Shown here one piece after another: positions 46,243 to 55,161 of a DNA stretch of 64,000 nt. The position numbers were made by a program, and so were the translations under genes. The stretch is taken from the NCBI RefSeq assembly GCF_023264675.1, contig NZ_JAHFVG010000006.1, forward strand, positions 117,344-181,343, read 5' to 3'. The stretch's first letter is position 1; each line of letters begins with the position of its first letter. The stretch is from Rhodococcus sp. (in: high G+C Gram-positive bacteria) (lineage in GTDB: Bacteria > Actinomycetota > Actinomycetes > Mycobacteriales > Mycobacteriaceae). Under the pieces are notes generated by a model that saw only the letters and a program-made list of their open reading frames with translations, was not told the DNA's origin and searched no databases.

Positions 46243-47457
46243 CTACCGCCAGGATCGGGCGGGCAGACCCCGGCGCGTGAGCACGGCCGACGCGCGTTCG
46301 GTGAGAACTGCTGCGTACCGTGCCTCCGTCGAGACCAGCGCCAGCGTCGTTCGGCCGTTCAGCGTGGACACATACGAGGACAGCGCGGTTGTGGACCGGG
46401 TGAGTTCGGAACCGGGATGCAATGCCCGTGTCACCAGCGCCGACGCCTGGTGGCCGCCGATCGAGGCGATGGACTCCGGCAGCGCGCCGATGTTCGAGCA
46501 CAGCACCCGAGCAGTGCCGGGCGACGACGTCATGCCCGCGGCAACGGCGTCGGGAAGCAGTTGGACGATTTCGGCGGGAAATCCACTGGGCGCTCCGGCG
46601 GGTGCGGCGAAGGCGGTCTTGCATCGATCCTTGATCTCGGCCGGTGAACTGTCGGCAGACACCTCGATGGTTGCCATGCCGATTTCGTTGGCGCCGGAAA
46701 CGTTCGAGCGAAACGGGACGTTGACGCTCACCGGCTCCTGCTCGCCGAGCTCGATTGCGATCGCGGTGCCGAGTGCGATGAACTCGGAATTCGACAGCAC
46801 GGCGTCGATCTCGAATACTGCAGTGCCGATGTGTGTTTCGTGAGGCTCGGGACGACGGGACGGCCGGAGGTAGTCGATCATCTCGCGCCGAGACTCCGCG
46901 CGCATCGCCAGTCCGGCGATGGCCCGAACCGAGGATCCGGTGACGCGTGCGAGCAGTGACACCACATCGGTTACATCGGATCGGTGGTGAGTCCGATTCG
47001 GCCGTGGTGCGCTTCCGTCGAATGCCTCGCCTGCCGCAGCGATCAGTCCCGCCGCGTCGGCGAGCGCATGCGAGCACACGAGGGACACGACCGTCCCTCC
47101 GGAATCGAGGGTAGCCGAGGACAATCGCCAACCAGGCCCGTGTTCGGGGTCGAGGTCGACATCGCCCTGCGCGTCGGACCAGGCGAGCACGTCGGACTCG
47201 CCGAGTGCGGTCGGGTGGTACTGGATCGGCAGCGTGTCGGTCGAGTTGATCCATCGGCGGCGCGCTCCGGGAATTCGCGGAGTGACGACGCGGCGTCCCA
47301 GGCGACCGTAGGCAAGATTGGCGTGGATGGCAGCGAAATCGACGTGATCCACATGCTCGGTGCAGCGCCACACTCCCTGGAGGACGACGGGAAGTCCGAA
47401 CCCCCGGTGGGTACGCAGGAAGATGTCGTCGATGACCGACAGGCGATCATCGCTCAC
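46243..47457 (-). CDS. Condensation-domain/PapA-like acyltransferase
   Basis: 404 aa, CoA-dependent acyltransferase superfamily. The active-site motif HxxxD is present as His130-Ala-Leu-Ala-Asp134 in LVCSHALADAAGL, and a C-terminal block SSYVSTLNGRTTLALVS resembles the usual DFGWG region but without that motif. In this group of organisms such proteins acylate lipids or glycolipids. The GTG start overlaps the enoyl-CoA hydratase stop (GTGA), linking it to fatty acyl-CoA metabolism. The exact subfamily (PapA, condensation or wax-ester-synthase type) is not settled by eye. Confidence 0.75.
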   Translation of the reverse strand: MSDDRLSVIDDIFLRTHRGFGLPVVLQGVWRCTEHVDHVDFAAIHANLAYGRLGRRVVTPRIPGARRRWINSTDTLPIQYHPTALGESDVLAWSDAQGDVDLDPEHGPGWRLSSATLDSGGTVVSLVCSHALADAAGLIAAAGEAFDGSAPRPNRTHHRSDVTDVVSLLARVTGSSVRAIAGLAMRAESRREMIDYLRPSRRPEPHETHIGTAVFEIDAVLSNSEFIALGTAIAIELGEQEPVSVNVPFRSNVSGANEIGMATIEVSADSSPAEIKDRCKTAFAAPAGAPSGFPAEIVQLLPDAVAAGMTSSPGTARVLCSNIGALPESIASIGGHQASALVTRALHPGSELTRSTTALSSYVSTLNGRTTLALVSTEARYAAVLTERASAVLTRRGLPARSWR

Positions 47458-48218
47458 GAGGTGGACGTGCCGTGTCTACCTGCACCCGAAGCGAATTGCC
47501 GAGCGCCGCCGAGGGCATCGGCCGCCATCGAGATGGCGCCGTGGCGGAATTCGTTGGTGATGGCTGCCTCTTCCTCCAGCCCGTCCTGCTCGATGAGGGA
47601 CAGCCGATCCTGGCGCATACACGTCTGGGGGAGCAGTGCGAGCTGGGCTGCGAGGGCCTCGGCCTCCGATCGTGCTCGTCCGACAGGGACCACACGATTG
47701 GCGAGGCCGATCGACAGTGATTCCTGCGCATCGACGGCCCTGCCGGTCAGAATGAGGTCCATAGCGCGCGAGGACCCGATGAGTCGGGGAAGGCGAACCG
47801 TTCCGCCGTCGATGAGCGGCACGCCCCAGCGACGACAGAAAACTCCGAACGTGCTGTCTTCTTCCATGATTCGAAGATCGCACCACAGTGCAAGCTCGAG
47901 GCCGCCCGCGACGGCGAATCCCGACACTGCAGCGATCACCGGCTTCGACAGTCGCATCCGTGTCGGTCCCATCGGCCCGTCACCGTGTTCGGTTGCGTGA
48001 TTGGAGCGCTCGGTGCCGAGGGCTTTGAGATCGGCGCCCGAACAGAACGTGCCGCCCTCGCCCCACAGCACAGCGACCGCGGCGTCGGAGTCCGCGTCGA
48101 ATTCCTCGAACGCCGCCACCAGTTCGGCGGCCGTCGGCCCGTCGACGGCATTTCTCGATTCGGGGCGCGAGAGAACGATGGTGGTCACAGGTCCGGAACG
48201 TTCGATCCTCACCGACAT
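47454..48218 (-). CDS. Enoyl-CoA hydratase/isomerase (crotonase) family
   Basis: 254 aa. It begins MSVRIERSGPVTTIVLSRPE; the oxyanion hole motifs are FCSGADLKAL and AVSGFAVAGGLELALWCDLR, followed by CRRWGVPLIDGGTVRLPRLI. In place of the usual second catalytic Glu, VPLIDGG retains an Asp, so hydratase versus isomerase activity is open. ATG 48218 is chosen because the family starts here. It is divergent from the TetR gene and coupled to the acyltransferase gene. Confidence 0.9.
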   Translation of the reverse strand: MSVRIERSGPVTTIVLSRPESRNAVDGPTAAELVAAFEEFDADSDAAVAVLWGEGGTFCSGADLKALGTERSNHATEHGDGPMGPTRMRLSKPVIAAVSGFAVAGGLELALWCDLRIMEEDSTFGVFCRRWGVPLIDGGTVRLPRLIGSSRAMDLILTGRAVDAQESLSIGLANRVVPVGRARSEAEALAAQLALLPQTCMRQDRLSLIEQDGLEEEAAITNEFRHGAISMAADALGGARQFASGAGRHGTSTS

Positions 48219-48254
48219 CCCTCGACGGTACTCGAGGGGGCTTGCGTGAAGCAA

Positions 48255-48268
48255 TGAATGGGTGTTCA
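48255..48268. promoter_or_regulatory. Imperfect palindrome, candidate TetR operator
   Basis: TGAATGGGTGTTCA has TGAA/TTCA arms, and GTGAA/TTCAC arms overlap it with a wider spacing. It lies in the 59-bp gap between the divergent hydratase and TetR genes, 10 bp before the TetR start, where an autoregulatory operator would be expected. Weak on its own. Confidence 0.35.
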
Positions 48269-48277
48269 CTTCTTGCT

Positions 48278-48892
48278 ATGCCGTACCGCCGCACGACGGC
48301 CGTGCAAGCTCGTCTCGACGCAAGCCGTGAAAAGCTCTTCGCCTCGGCGATCGACGTTCTGTCGACGCAGGGCTACAAGGGCTTGTCGATCGCCTCGGTT
48401 GCTGCGGCCGCGGGCGTGTCTGCCGGCAGCGTCTACACGCATTTCGAGAACAAGTCCGACCTGCTCGTCGCGATCTTCCGTGAGGTGTGTGGCCGCGAGG
48501 TGCGCGCGGTCGCCGAGGCGTCGTCGGCAGGCACCGTCGTCGAGCGGGTCACCGCCATCGTCGAGACCTTCGCAGGCCGCGCCATGAAGAACCGGACGAT
48601 GGCCTACGCACTGCTGGCCGAACCGGTGGACGCCGCCGTCGATGCCGAACGGCTCGTCTTTCGGCGCAGCTTCACCGACGCCATCGCCGGTGCGATCACC
48701 GCCGGTATCGCTGCACGTGAAATCCCCGAACAGAACGTCGAGCTGGCGGCGGCAGGCTTGGTGGGCGCCGTCGGAGAAATCCTTGTCGGTCCCCTCAGCC
48801 CCAATCGCGTGTGCCCCGATCGGGTGCCCGATGCCGACGTCGTCCCCGACCTCGTGTCCTTCGCCCTTCGCTCGTTAGGAGTTCGGTCATGA
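48278..48892 (+). CDS. TetR-family transcriptional regulator
   Basis: 204 aa. N-terminal helix-turn-helix: REKLFASAIDVLSTQGYKGL, then IASVAAAAGVSAGSVYTHFENKSDLL. The C-terminal ligand domain is helical. ATG 48278 (MPYRRTTAVQ) is preferred; an in-frame ATG at 48254 is possible but would run through the candidate operator. Its stop overlaps the AidB-like dehydrogenase start (ATGA), so it probably controls that gene and the divergent hydratase-acyltransferase pair in response to an acyl-CoA. Confidence 0.92.
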   Translation: MPYRRTTAVQARLDASREKLFASAIDVLSTQGYKGLSIASVAAAAGVSAGSVYTHFENKSDLLVAIFREVCGREVRAVAEASSAGTVVERVTAIVETFAGRAMKNRTMAYALLAEPVDAAVDAERLVFRRSFTDAIAGAITAGIAAREIPEQNVELAAAGLVGAVGEILVGPLSPNRVCPDRVPDADVVPDLVSFALRSLGVRS

Positions 48893-50520
48893 CTTTCCCT
48901 CTCACCCACACGGTGTCGAATCAGGTCCCCGACCTGGTTCCGTACAACACGTCCGAGGACGCGTCCCTGTTGGAGGGGCTGCGGCGCGAAGGAGCCGAGT
49001 GGGCGTCCGGCGATGTCCGTGAACTCGGCGATCTTGCAGGCAGCGCCGAAGTTCAGGAATGGGGGCGGCTCGCCAACGAATACCCGCCGGTCCTGCGCAC
49101 CCACGACCGCTACGGGAACCGCGTCGACGAGGTCGAATTCCACCCGCACTGGCACGACCTGATGTCGGTGGCCGTTGCCAACGGACTGCACGCGACGCCC
49201 TGGCAGTGCGACAGGCCGGGAGCACACGTCGCCCGTGCCGCGAAGTTCTACGTCTGGGGGCAGGCGGATGCAGGCCATATGTGTCCCATCTCGATGACCT
49301 ATGCGGCAGTGCCTGCGCTGCGGCACAATTCGGCGCTCGCGGAGATGTACGAGCCGCTGCTCGCTTCGACGCACTACGACTTCGGGCTTCGGATACCCAC
49401 CGAGAAGCGCGGCCTCACCGCTGGAATGTCGATGACCGAGAAGCAGGGCGGCTCCGACGTTCGTGCCAACACCACCACGGCAACACCGTCGTCGGATGGC
49501 AGTTACACGATCGTGGGCCACAAATGGTTCACGTCGGCGCCGATGTCCGACATGTTCCTCACGTTGGCCCAGGCTCCGGGCGGACTGTCGTGCTTCCTGT
49601 TGCCCCGCGTGCTACCCGACGGCACCCGCAACCGTATTGCGCTGCAACGTCTGAAGGACAAACTGGGCAACAAGTCGAATGCATCGGGCGAACTCGAGTA
49701 CCAGGGAGCGAGCGGCTGGTTGATCGGTGAGGAAGGACGAGGAGTCCCGACGATCATCGAGATGGTCAACATGACGAGACTCGATTGCGTCATCGGGTCG
49801 GCTGCCGGGATTCGCAATGCGACGGTCAGGGCCGTGCACCACGCTCGCCATCGTTCGGCATTCGGCGCCGCGCTGGTGGATCAACCGCTGATGCGCAACG
49901 TGCTCTCCGATCTGATCGTCGAATCGGAGGCCGCAACCGCGGTGATGACGAGGCTCGCCGGGGCAACCGATCGAGCGGTACGCGGAGACACCCAGGAATC
50001 CGAACTGCGCCGAATCGCGTTGGCCGTCAGCAAGTACTGGGTGTGCAAGCGGGCGCCGTCGCACGCCGCCGAGGCGCTCGAATGTCTCGGGGGGAACGGA
50101 TACGTCGAGGAATCCGGTATGCCGCGGTTGTACCGAGAGTCGCCGCTGATGTCGATCTGGGAAGGATCAGGAAATGTTGCGGCCCTGGATTCGCTTCGCG
50201 CACTGGCCAAGCAGCCCGACAGTGTCGAGGCGTTCTTCACCGAGGTAGGCCTCGCCGCCGGTGCCGATTCGAGGCTCGACGACGCCGTGTCCCGGGTCGG
50301 CAAGGAACTGGCAGATCGGTCCGACATCGAATATCGCGCCAGACGCGTCGTCGAGCTGATGGCCGTGGTGTTCCAGGGCTCGTTGCTCGTCAGGCACGGA
50401 GACCCGGCGGTGGCCGACGCCTTCTGCGCGAGCCGACTCGGCGAGGACTGGGGTAACGCCTTCGGAACCCTGCCGACTGGTGTCGATACTGCTGCGATCC
50501 TCGACAGGGTTCCCGGCTGA
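48889..50520 (+). CDS. AidB-like acyl-CoA dehydrogenase
   Basis: 543 aa flavoprotein. The blocks GMSMTEKQGGSDVRANTT, YTIVGHKWFTSAPMSDMF, KDKLGNKSNASGELEY, FGAALVDQPLMRNVLSDL and LECLGGNGYVEESGMPRLYR follow E. coli AidB closely. AidB is an acyl-CoA dehydrogenase homologue that binds DNA and protects against alkylation. Whether this one dehydrogenates a fatty acyl-CoA or has the protective role is not decidable by sequence; its TetR and crotonase neighbours favour acyl-CoA metabolism. Confidence 0.9.
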   Translation: MTFPLTHTVSNQVPDLVPYNTSEDASLLEGLRREGAEWASGDVRELGDLAGSAEVQEWGRLANEYPPVLRTHDRYGNRVDEVEFHPHWHDLMSVAVANGLHATPWQCDRPGAHVARAAKFYVWGQADAGHMCPISMTYAAVPALRHNSALAEMYEPLLASTHYDFGLRIPTEKRGLTAGMSMTEKQGGSDVRANTTTATPSSDGSYTIVGHKWFTSAPMSDMFLTLAQAPGGLSCFLLPRVLPDGTRNRIALQRLKDKLGNKSNASGELEYQGASGWLIGEEGRGVPTIIEMVNMTRLDCVIGSAAGIRNATVRAVHHARHRSAFGAALVDQPLMRNVLSDLIVESEAATAVMTRLAGATDRAVRGDTQESELRRIALAVSKYWVCKRAPSHAAEALECLGGNGYVEESGMPRLYRESPLMSIWEGSGNVAALDSLRALAKQPDSVEAFFTEVGLAAGADSRLDDAVSRVGKELADRSDIEYRARRVVELMAVVFQGSLLVRHGDPAVADAFCASRLGEDWGNAFGTLPTGVDTAAILDRVPG

Positions 50521-50526
50521 GGTTGC

Positions 50527-52287
50527 TCAGACGCGTTCCTTCTCGGCCTCCGCCAGTTCCTCCTGCTCGTCGTGAACGTAGCGTCCGCCCGCCAATGCCG
50601 ACGCGATGGCACCGATCACCATCATCGCTGCTGCGGCGACGAACACCACGATCAGCCCGGAGTGGAACGGACCGGAGATCAGGTTCGGGAAGAACGACTG
50701 TCCGACGAGCACATCGGAATTGACTCCCGCTTGGCCGAGCGTGCCCGACGCCCCGAGTAGTTCCTCGATCGGATTGAAGCCGAGGAATGCTGCGAACAAG
50801 CTGCCGACCGGCGGAAGCGATGCCACTCCCTGAGCGACATCGGACGGGACACCCTCGGCCGTCAGGCCGCTGAACATGGCGTCGGGCAGCGTGTGTGAGA
50901 GGCCGATGATCATGAGCGAGAAGAAGATTCCGATGGACAGGGCGGTGCCGGAGTTGAAGAACGTGGCGCGCATTCCCGACGCTGCTCCGCGCTGTTCGGC
51001 GGGCACGCTCGACATGATCGCCGCGGTGTTGGGTGAGGAGAACAGTCCGGATCCGACGCCGTTGAGGAACACCAGCAACGCGAACACCCAGTAGTTGAAG
51101 TTCACCGGGATGACGAGCATGAGCAGGAAGGTCGCTGCCACCAGCAGTGAGCCGCCGGTCGCGAACGGTCGTGCGCCGAACTTGTCCGACAGAATGCCGG
51201 AGATGGGCCCGGCGGCGAGGAAGCCGATGGTGAGCGGGAGGAGGTAGATGCCTGCCCACAGCGGTGTCGACTCGTAGTCGTATCCGTGGAGCGGCAACCA
51301 GATTCCCTGGAGCCAGATGATCAGCATGAACTGCAGTCCGCCGCGGCCGACCGACGCCATCAGACCGGCGAGGTTTCCCCAGCCGAACGCACGATTCTTG
51401 AACAGCGCGAGATGGAACATGGGGTACGCCACCACCGATTCGATCCAGCAGAACAGACCGAGCACGGCAATTCCGCCGATCACTGCCGCCAGCACCCAGG
51501 GGTTTCCCCAACCGGTGGAGGAGTCTCCGTAGGGCTGGATTCCGTACGTGATGCCGGTCAGCAGGGCAGTCAGGCCGACTGCAAACGTGACGGTGCCGAG
51601 CCAGTCGATCTTGCCGGTGCCGCGAGCGCCGAGTTCGTGAAGCGATTTGTACGACCAGACCGTGCCGAGAATCCCGAGCGGAACGCTGACCCAGAACACG
51701 GCGCGCCAATCCCATTCCGACAGCACGCCGCCGATGATGAGACCCAGGAACGAACCGGCAACGGCCGCAACCTGGTTGATGCCGAGAGCCATCCCGCGCT
51801 GGCGCGACGGAAATGCGTCGGTGAGGATCGCGGTGGAGTTCGCCATCAGCATCGCCCCGCCGATGCCCTGAATCACGCGCCATCCGATGAGCCACAACGC
51901 CCCGGCGCCTTGGTCGAAGAAATCGAAGCAGAGCATGATCGATGCCGCGGTGAACACGACGAAGCCCAGGTTGTACACCTTGACGCGGCCGTAGATGTCG
52001 CCCATGCGGCCGAACGTCACCACGAACACCGCCGACGCGAGCAGGAATCCCATCAGCAGCCACAGGAGGTAGCTGACATTGCCCGCCGCCAGGGGATCGA
52101 GATGTATTCCGCGGAAGATGGCGGGCAGCGAAATGATGACGATCGACGAGTTGACGGTGGCCATCAGGACACCGAGTGTTGTGTTGGACAGCGTGATCCA
52201 CTTGTAGTTCGGATGATCGTGGTCCACACGTAGGCGTCGGCGAACCGTAGCGACGTCACCCAGGTCGAGTTGCTCTTCTGCAGTCAC
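50527..52287 (-). CDS. DHA2-family MFS transporter (drug/lipid efflux)
   Basis: 586 aa, 14 membrane segments. It begins ITLSNTTLGVLMATVNSSIV, the motif of EmrB/QacA-type exporters, with FGRMGDIYGRVKVYNLG (loop 2-3 motif A) and RVIQGIGGAMLMANSTAILT. Substrate unknown: such pumps export drugs, lipids or metabolites. The GTG start at 52287 is read from the minus strand. An ATATAG/CTATAT palindrome overlaps a TATAGT -10 sequence upstream, implying repression by a TetR- or MarR-type protein that is not encoded next to it. Confidence 0.92.
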   Translation of the reverse strand: MTAEEQLDLGDVATVRRRLRVDHDHPNYKWITLSNTTLGVLMATVNSSIVIISLPAIFRGIHLDPLAAGNVSYLLWLLMGFLLASAVFVVTFGRMGDIYGRVKVYNLGFVVFTAASIMLCFDFFDQGAGALWLIGWRVIQGIGGAMLMANSTAILTDAFPSRQRGMALGINQVAAVAGSFLGLIIGGVLSEWDWRAVFWVSVPLGILGTVWSYKSLHELGARGTGKIDWLGTVTFAVGLTALLTGITYGIQPYGDSSTGWGNPWVLAAVIGGIAVLGLFCWIESVVAYPMFHLALFKNRAFGWGNLAGLMASVGRGGLQFMLIIWLQGIWLPLHGYDYESTPLWAGIYLLPLTIGFLAAGPISGILSDKFGARPFATGGSLLVAATFLLMLVIPVNFNYWVFALLVFLNGVGSGLFSSPNTAAIMSSVPAEQRGAASGMRATFFNSGTALSIGIFFSLMIIGLSHTLPDAMFSGLTAEGVPSDVAQGVASLPPVGSLFAAFLGFNPIEELLGASGTLGQAGVNSDVLVGQSFFPNLISGPFHSGLIVVFVAAAAMMVIGAIASALAGGRYVHDEQEELAEAEKERV

Positions 52288-52319
52288 AGTGTCCCCGAAA
52301 GTCGTTAGCGTCAGTATTT

Positions 52320-52336
52320 ATATAGACTCACTATAT
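52320..52336 (-). promoter_or_regulatory. Operator-like palindrome over the efflux pump promoter
   Basis: ATATAG-N5-CTATAT: perfect 6-bp arms around ACTCA, the most A/T-rich patch nearby. Read toward the pump gene, it contains a TATAGT sequence that could be the -10 element, 33 bp before the GTG start. Confidence 0.55.
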
Positions 52337-52384
52337 TGGCCGGCGACTGGGTTAATCGACTCCTAAACGGTCTTCAAAGTTGCT

Positions 52385-53338
52385 TTACCCTCGGGCTCGG
52401 TCGGCGATGAAACTTCCGCGCGGAACCTTGTTGGCTGCCGCGTGGACGAATGCCCGTGCAACGCGGTTGGTGAACGCCTCGGGGGTGGCGAGATCCTGCC
52501 ACGTCCACCGAACGACAACCCAACCCAGATCTTCCAATCGATTTCGCCGACGTTTGCTCGCGATATCGGACGGCATCGGGTCGGCGCCGTACAGGCCGCT
52601 GCCCTCGTACTCGCCGATGACGCCGTGGTCGGGATACAGAAATCCTGCCCGGCCGACACGAGCGCCTCCGTCGTCGTACACCCCTTGATCGAGAAGGGGA
52701 GGCGGCAGCGGAAGCGTGTCCAACTGCATGCGGCTCCGCGACTCGCCGACGCTCGCGCTGCGATCGGACATCAGTGCCACGGCCTGCCGCGCTTTGGCGA
52801 TGCCGGTCCGGTTCCGGGCGGCGTCCAGCGCGATATGCAGTTCTTCCATCGTGACCATCCCGGCACGGATGGCCTGGTCGCCGAGGCACACCGACGGGAC
52901 GAGCGGCGTCGTGCGGCACAGATCGGCGATGGTTCTCGGGACCGTCGTCACCGGAAGTCCGTCGACCTCGGTGAAGTCTTCTTCGGGTAGCGGTGAACCG
53001 TGCAGTACTCGCTGCCTGCCGCGCTTACTGGCGTAGGTGCGGTCGATGGTGAGCGTCACCTTGTCGAGCGGGATCTGCCACGTCTGCATCCGGTGTATAA
53101 CAGCAGCACTGACATGGCTGAACACGGCCTTGCTGCTGGACTCCGAGAAGGTCGCCTCGGCCAGTATCAGGTGTCTGGCGTGAGGGTCGAGTGTGATGAG
53201 GACCTCGGTGCGGATGAAGTACCCGCGCCGCACGGTGTGCAGTTCACCGTGCGATCTCGCACGCTTGAGGTCCTCATCGGTATAGCCGGCGTTCAGCGCA
53301 TCGTTGCGAGAGAACATCCCTGGTTGATCGAAGTCCAT
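52385..53338 (-). CDS. AbiEi-like N-terminus plus DUF559-type protein, second copy
   Basis: 317 aa. A winged-helix-like N-terminus (FSRNDALNAGYTDEDLKRAR, HTVRRGYFIRTE; 9-45) precedes a central domain ending TTVPRTIADLCRTTPL and a DUF559 C-terminal region (SVGESRSR 197-204; GEYEG; LGWVVVRWTWQDL). It is a paralogue of 16113-17012. Here the DUF559 acidic residue before the core strand is changed (ARVGRAGF, Gly232, versus ARVDF in the other copy), so any nuclease activity may be lost. ATG 53338 has no clear ribosome-binding site. Function unknown. Confidence 0.8.
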   Translation of the reverse strand: MDFDQPGMFSRNDALNAGYTDEDLKRARSHGELHTVRRGYFIRTEVLITLDPHARHLILAEATFSESSSKAVFSHVSAAVIHRMQTWQIPLDKVTLTIDRTYASKRGRQRVLHGSPLPEEDFTEVDGLPVTTVPRTIADLCRTTPLVPSVCLGDQAIRAGMVTMEELHIALDAARNRTGIAKARQAVALMSDRSASVGESRSRMQLDTLPLPPPLLDQGVYDDGGARVGRAGFLYPDHGVIGEYEGSGLYGADPMPSDIASKRRRNRLEDLGWVVVRWTWQDLATPEAFTNRVARAFVHAAANKVPRGSFIADRARG

Positions 53339-53431
53339 ATCTAGTAGGACGCAAGAGCGGACCGAATGGATCCGTTTCTTTACAGACGAACCCTTTGTGG
53401 GTGATGGTGCGCGGCCGCAGCCGGCCAGGAA

Positions 53432-55081
53432 CTACTTGGCGCGCCCTCGCTGATCGCGGTACCAGCGGACCAGCGCGTCGGTCGACGAGTCGCCCTGCGG
53501 AGCGGGCGCGTCGGCATCGGTGAGCACCGGTGTGAGCTCGAGCGCCTGGGTCTTGCCGAGTTCGACACCCCACTGGTCGAAGGAATCGACGCCCCAGACG
53601 ACACCCTCGGTGAACACCTGATGCTCGTAGAGGGCGATCAACTGTCCGACGACGGACGGTGTGAGCTTGGGCGCGAGGATCGATGTCGACGGCCGATTTC
53701 CCGGCATGACCTTGTGCGGAACCACGTCGGCCGCAGTGCCTTCGGCGGCAATTTCGTCGGCAGTCTTGCCGAACGCGAGCACCTTGGTCTGCGCGAAATA
53801 GTTGCTCATCAGCAGGTCATGCATGCTGCCGGTGCCGTCGCGCGTCGGAAGATCGTCGGTCGGTTCGGCGAATCCGATGAAGTCGGCGGGGATCAGCCGC
53901 GTTCCCTGGTGCAGAAGTTGGTAGAACGCGTGCTGACCGTTGGTTCCCGGCTCGCCCCAGAAGATTTCACCGGTGGAGGTGGTGACGGGTGTGCCGTCGG
54001 CCTTGACGGACTTTCCGTTGGACTCCATGGTCAACTGCTGGAGGTAAGCGGGAAAGCGCGACAGATCGTTCGAATAGGGAAGCACCGCACGGGTTTCCGA
54101 GCCGAAGAAGTTGCTGTACCAGAGTCCGATCAAGCCGAGCAGGGCAGGCGCGTTCTGCTCGAGCGGCGTTGTGCGGAAGTGCTCGTCGATCTGGTGGAAC
54201 CCGTCGAGAAATTCACCGAACGCTTCTTTGCCGACCACGGCCATCACCGAAAGACCGATTGCGGAATCGACCGAATAGCGTCCGCCGACCCAATCCCAGA
54301 AGCCGAACATGTTGGCGGTGTCGATACCGAACTCGGACACGCGCTCGGCGTTGGTGGACACCGCGACGAAGTGCTTCGCGACGGCATCCTCACCGAGCGC
54401 GTCGACGAGCCAGCGCCGCGCAGCCGTGGCGTTGGTCAGGGTTTCGAGAGTGGAGAACGTCTTCGACGCGATGATGAAGAGCGTCGTCGCCGGGTCGAGG
54501 CCGTCGAGTGCACCGACGAGATCGGAGGGGTCGACATTGGACACGAATCGGGCGTCGATGCCGGCGTCGGCGTAGTGACGCAGCGCCTTGTAGACCATGA
54601 CGGGGCCGAGATCGGATCCGCCGATACCGATGTTGACGACGGTGGAGATCTTCGAGCCGCTGGCACCGACCCATTCGCCCGAGCGCACGCGATCGGTGAA
54701 TTCGCCCATGGCAGTGAGGACTTCGTGAACGTCCGCGACCACGTTCTGGCCGTCGACCTCCAGCGTCGCGTCTTTCGGAAGCCTCAGCGCAGTGTGCAGC
54801 ACCGCGCGATCCTCGGAGGTGTTGATGTGCTCGCCGGCGAACATCTTGTCGCGCTTGCCTTCGACGTCGGCGGCGCGCGCAAGCTCGACCAGCAGCGACA
54901 CGGTCTCGCTGTCGATGATGTGCTTGCTGTAGTCGATGTGAAGATCGCCTGCCGCCAAGGTGAACGTGCGTCCGCGCTCGGGATCCGCGGCGAACAGGTC
55001 TCGAAGCTTCTTCTCACCGATGGTGCTGTGATGTGCCGTCAGATTCTTCCAGGCTTCGGTGCCCGTGATGTCGCCGCTCAT
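53432..55081 (-). CDS. pgi: Glucose-6-phosphate isomerase
   Basis: 549 aa. It interconverts glucose-6-phosphate and fructose-6-phosphate in glycolysis and gluconeogenesis. Typical blocks are [75 protein letters not shown] and the C-terminal signature [14 protein letters not shown] with the active-site Lys. ATG 55081 ([11 protein letters not shown]) is the likely start, with TGGAAA just upstream. It is divergent from gabD. Confidence 0.98.
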   Translation of the reverse strand: MSGDITGTEAWKNLTAHHSTIGEKKLRDLFAADPERGRTFTLAAGDLHIDYSKHIIDSETVSLLVELARAADVEGKRDKMFAGEHINTSEDRAVLHTALRLPKDATLEVDGQNVVADVHEVLTAMGEFTDRVRSGEWVGASGSKISTVVNIGIGGSDLGPVMVYKALRHYADAGIDARFVSNVDPSDLVGALDGLDPATTLFIIASKTFSTLETLTNATAARRWLVDALGEDAVAKHFVAVSTNAERVSEFGIDTANMFGFWDWVGGRYSVDSAIGLSVMAVVGKEAFGEFLDGFHQIDEHFRTTPLEQNAPALLGLIGLWYSNFFGSETRAVLPYSNDLSRFPAYLQQLTMESNGKSVKADGTPVTTSTGEIFWGEPGTNGQHAFYQLLHQGTRLIPADFIGFAEPTDDLPTRDGTGSMHDLLMSNYFAQTKVLAFGKTADEIAAEGTAADVVPHKVMPGNRPSTSILAPKLTPSVVGQLIALYEHQVFTEGVVWGVDSFDQWGVELGKTQALELTPVLTDADAPAPQGDSSTDALVRWYRDQRGRAK

Positions 55082-55161
55082 ATTTTCCAACAGTAATGCG
55101 CGCGGCGTGCTTGTGCGCGCCTTCTCGTTTGTCGGCCCATCGGTGGGGGCACACTTTCGAG

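Noticed and set aside
52319..52340. T7-promoter-like sequence (GACTCACTATA core)
   Set aside because: The 11-base match lacks the rest of the T7 promoter, no phage polymerase or phage gene is near, and the gene behind it is on the other strand. The palindrome explains the similarity.
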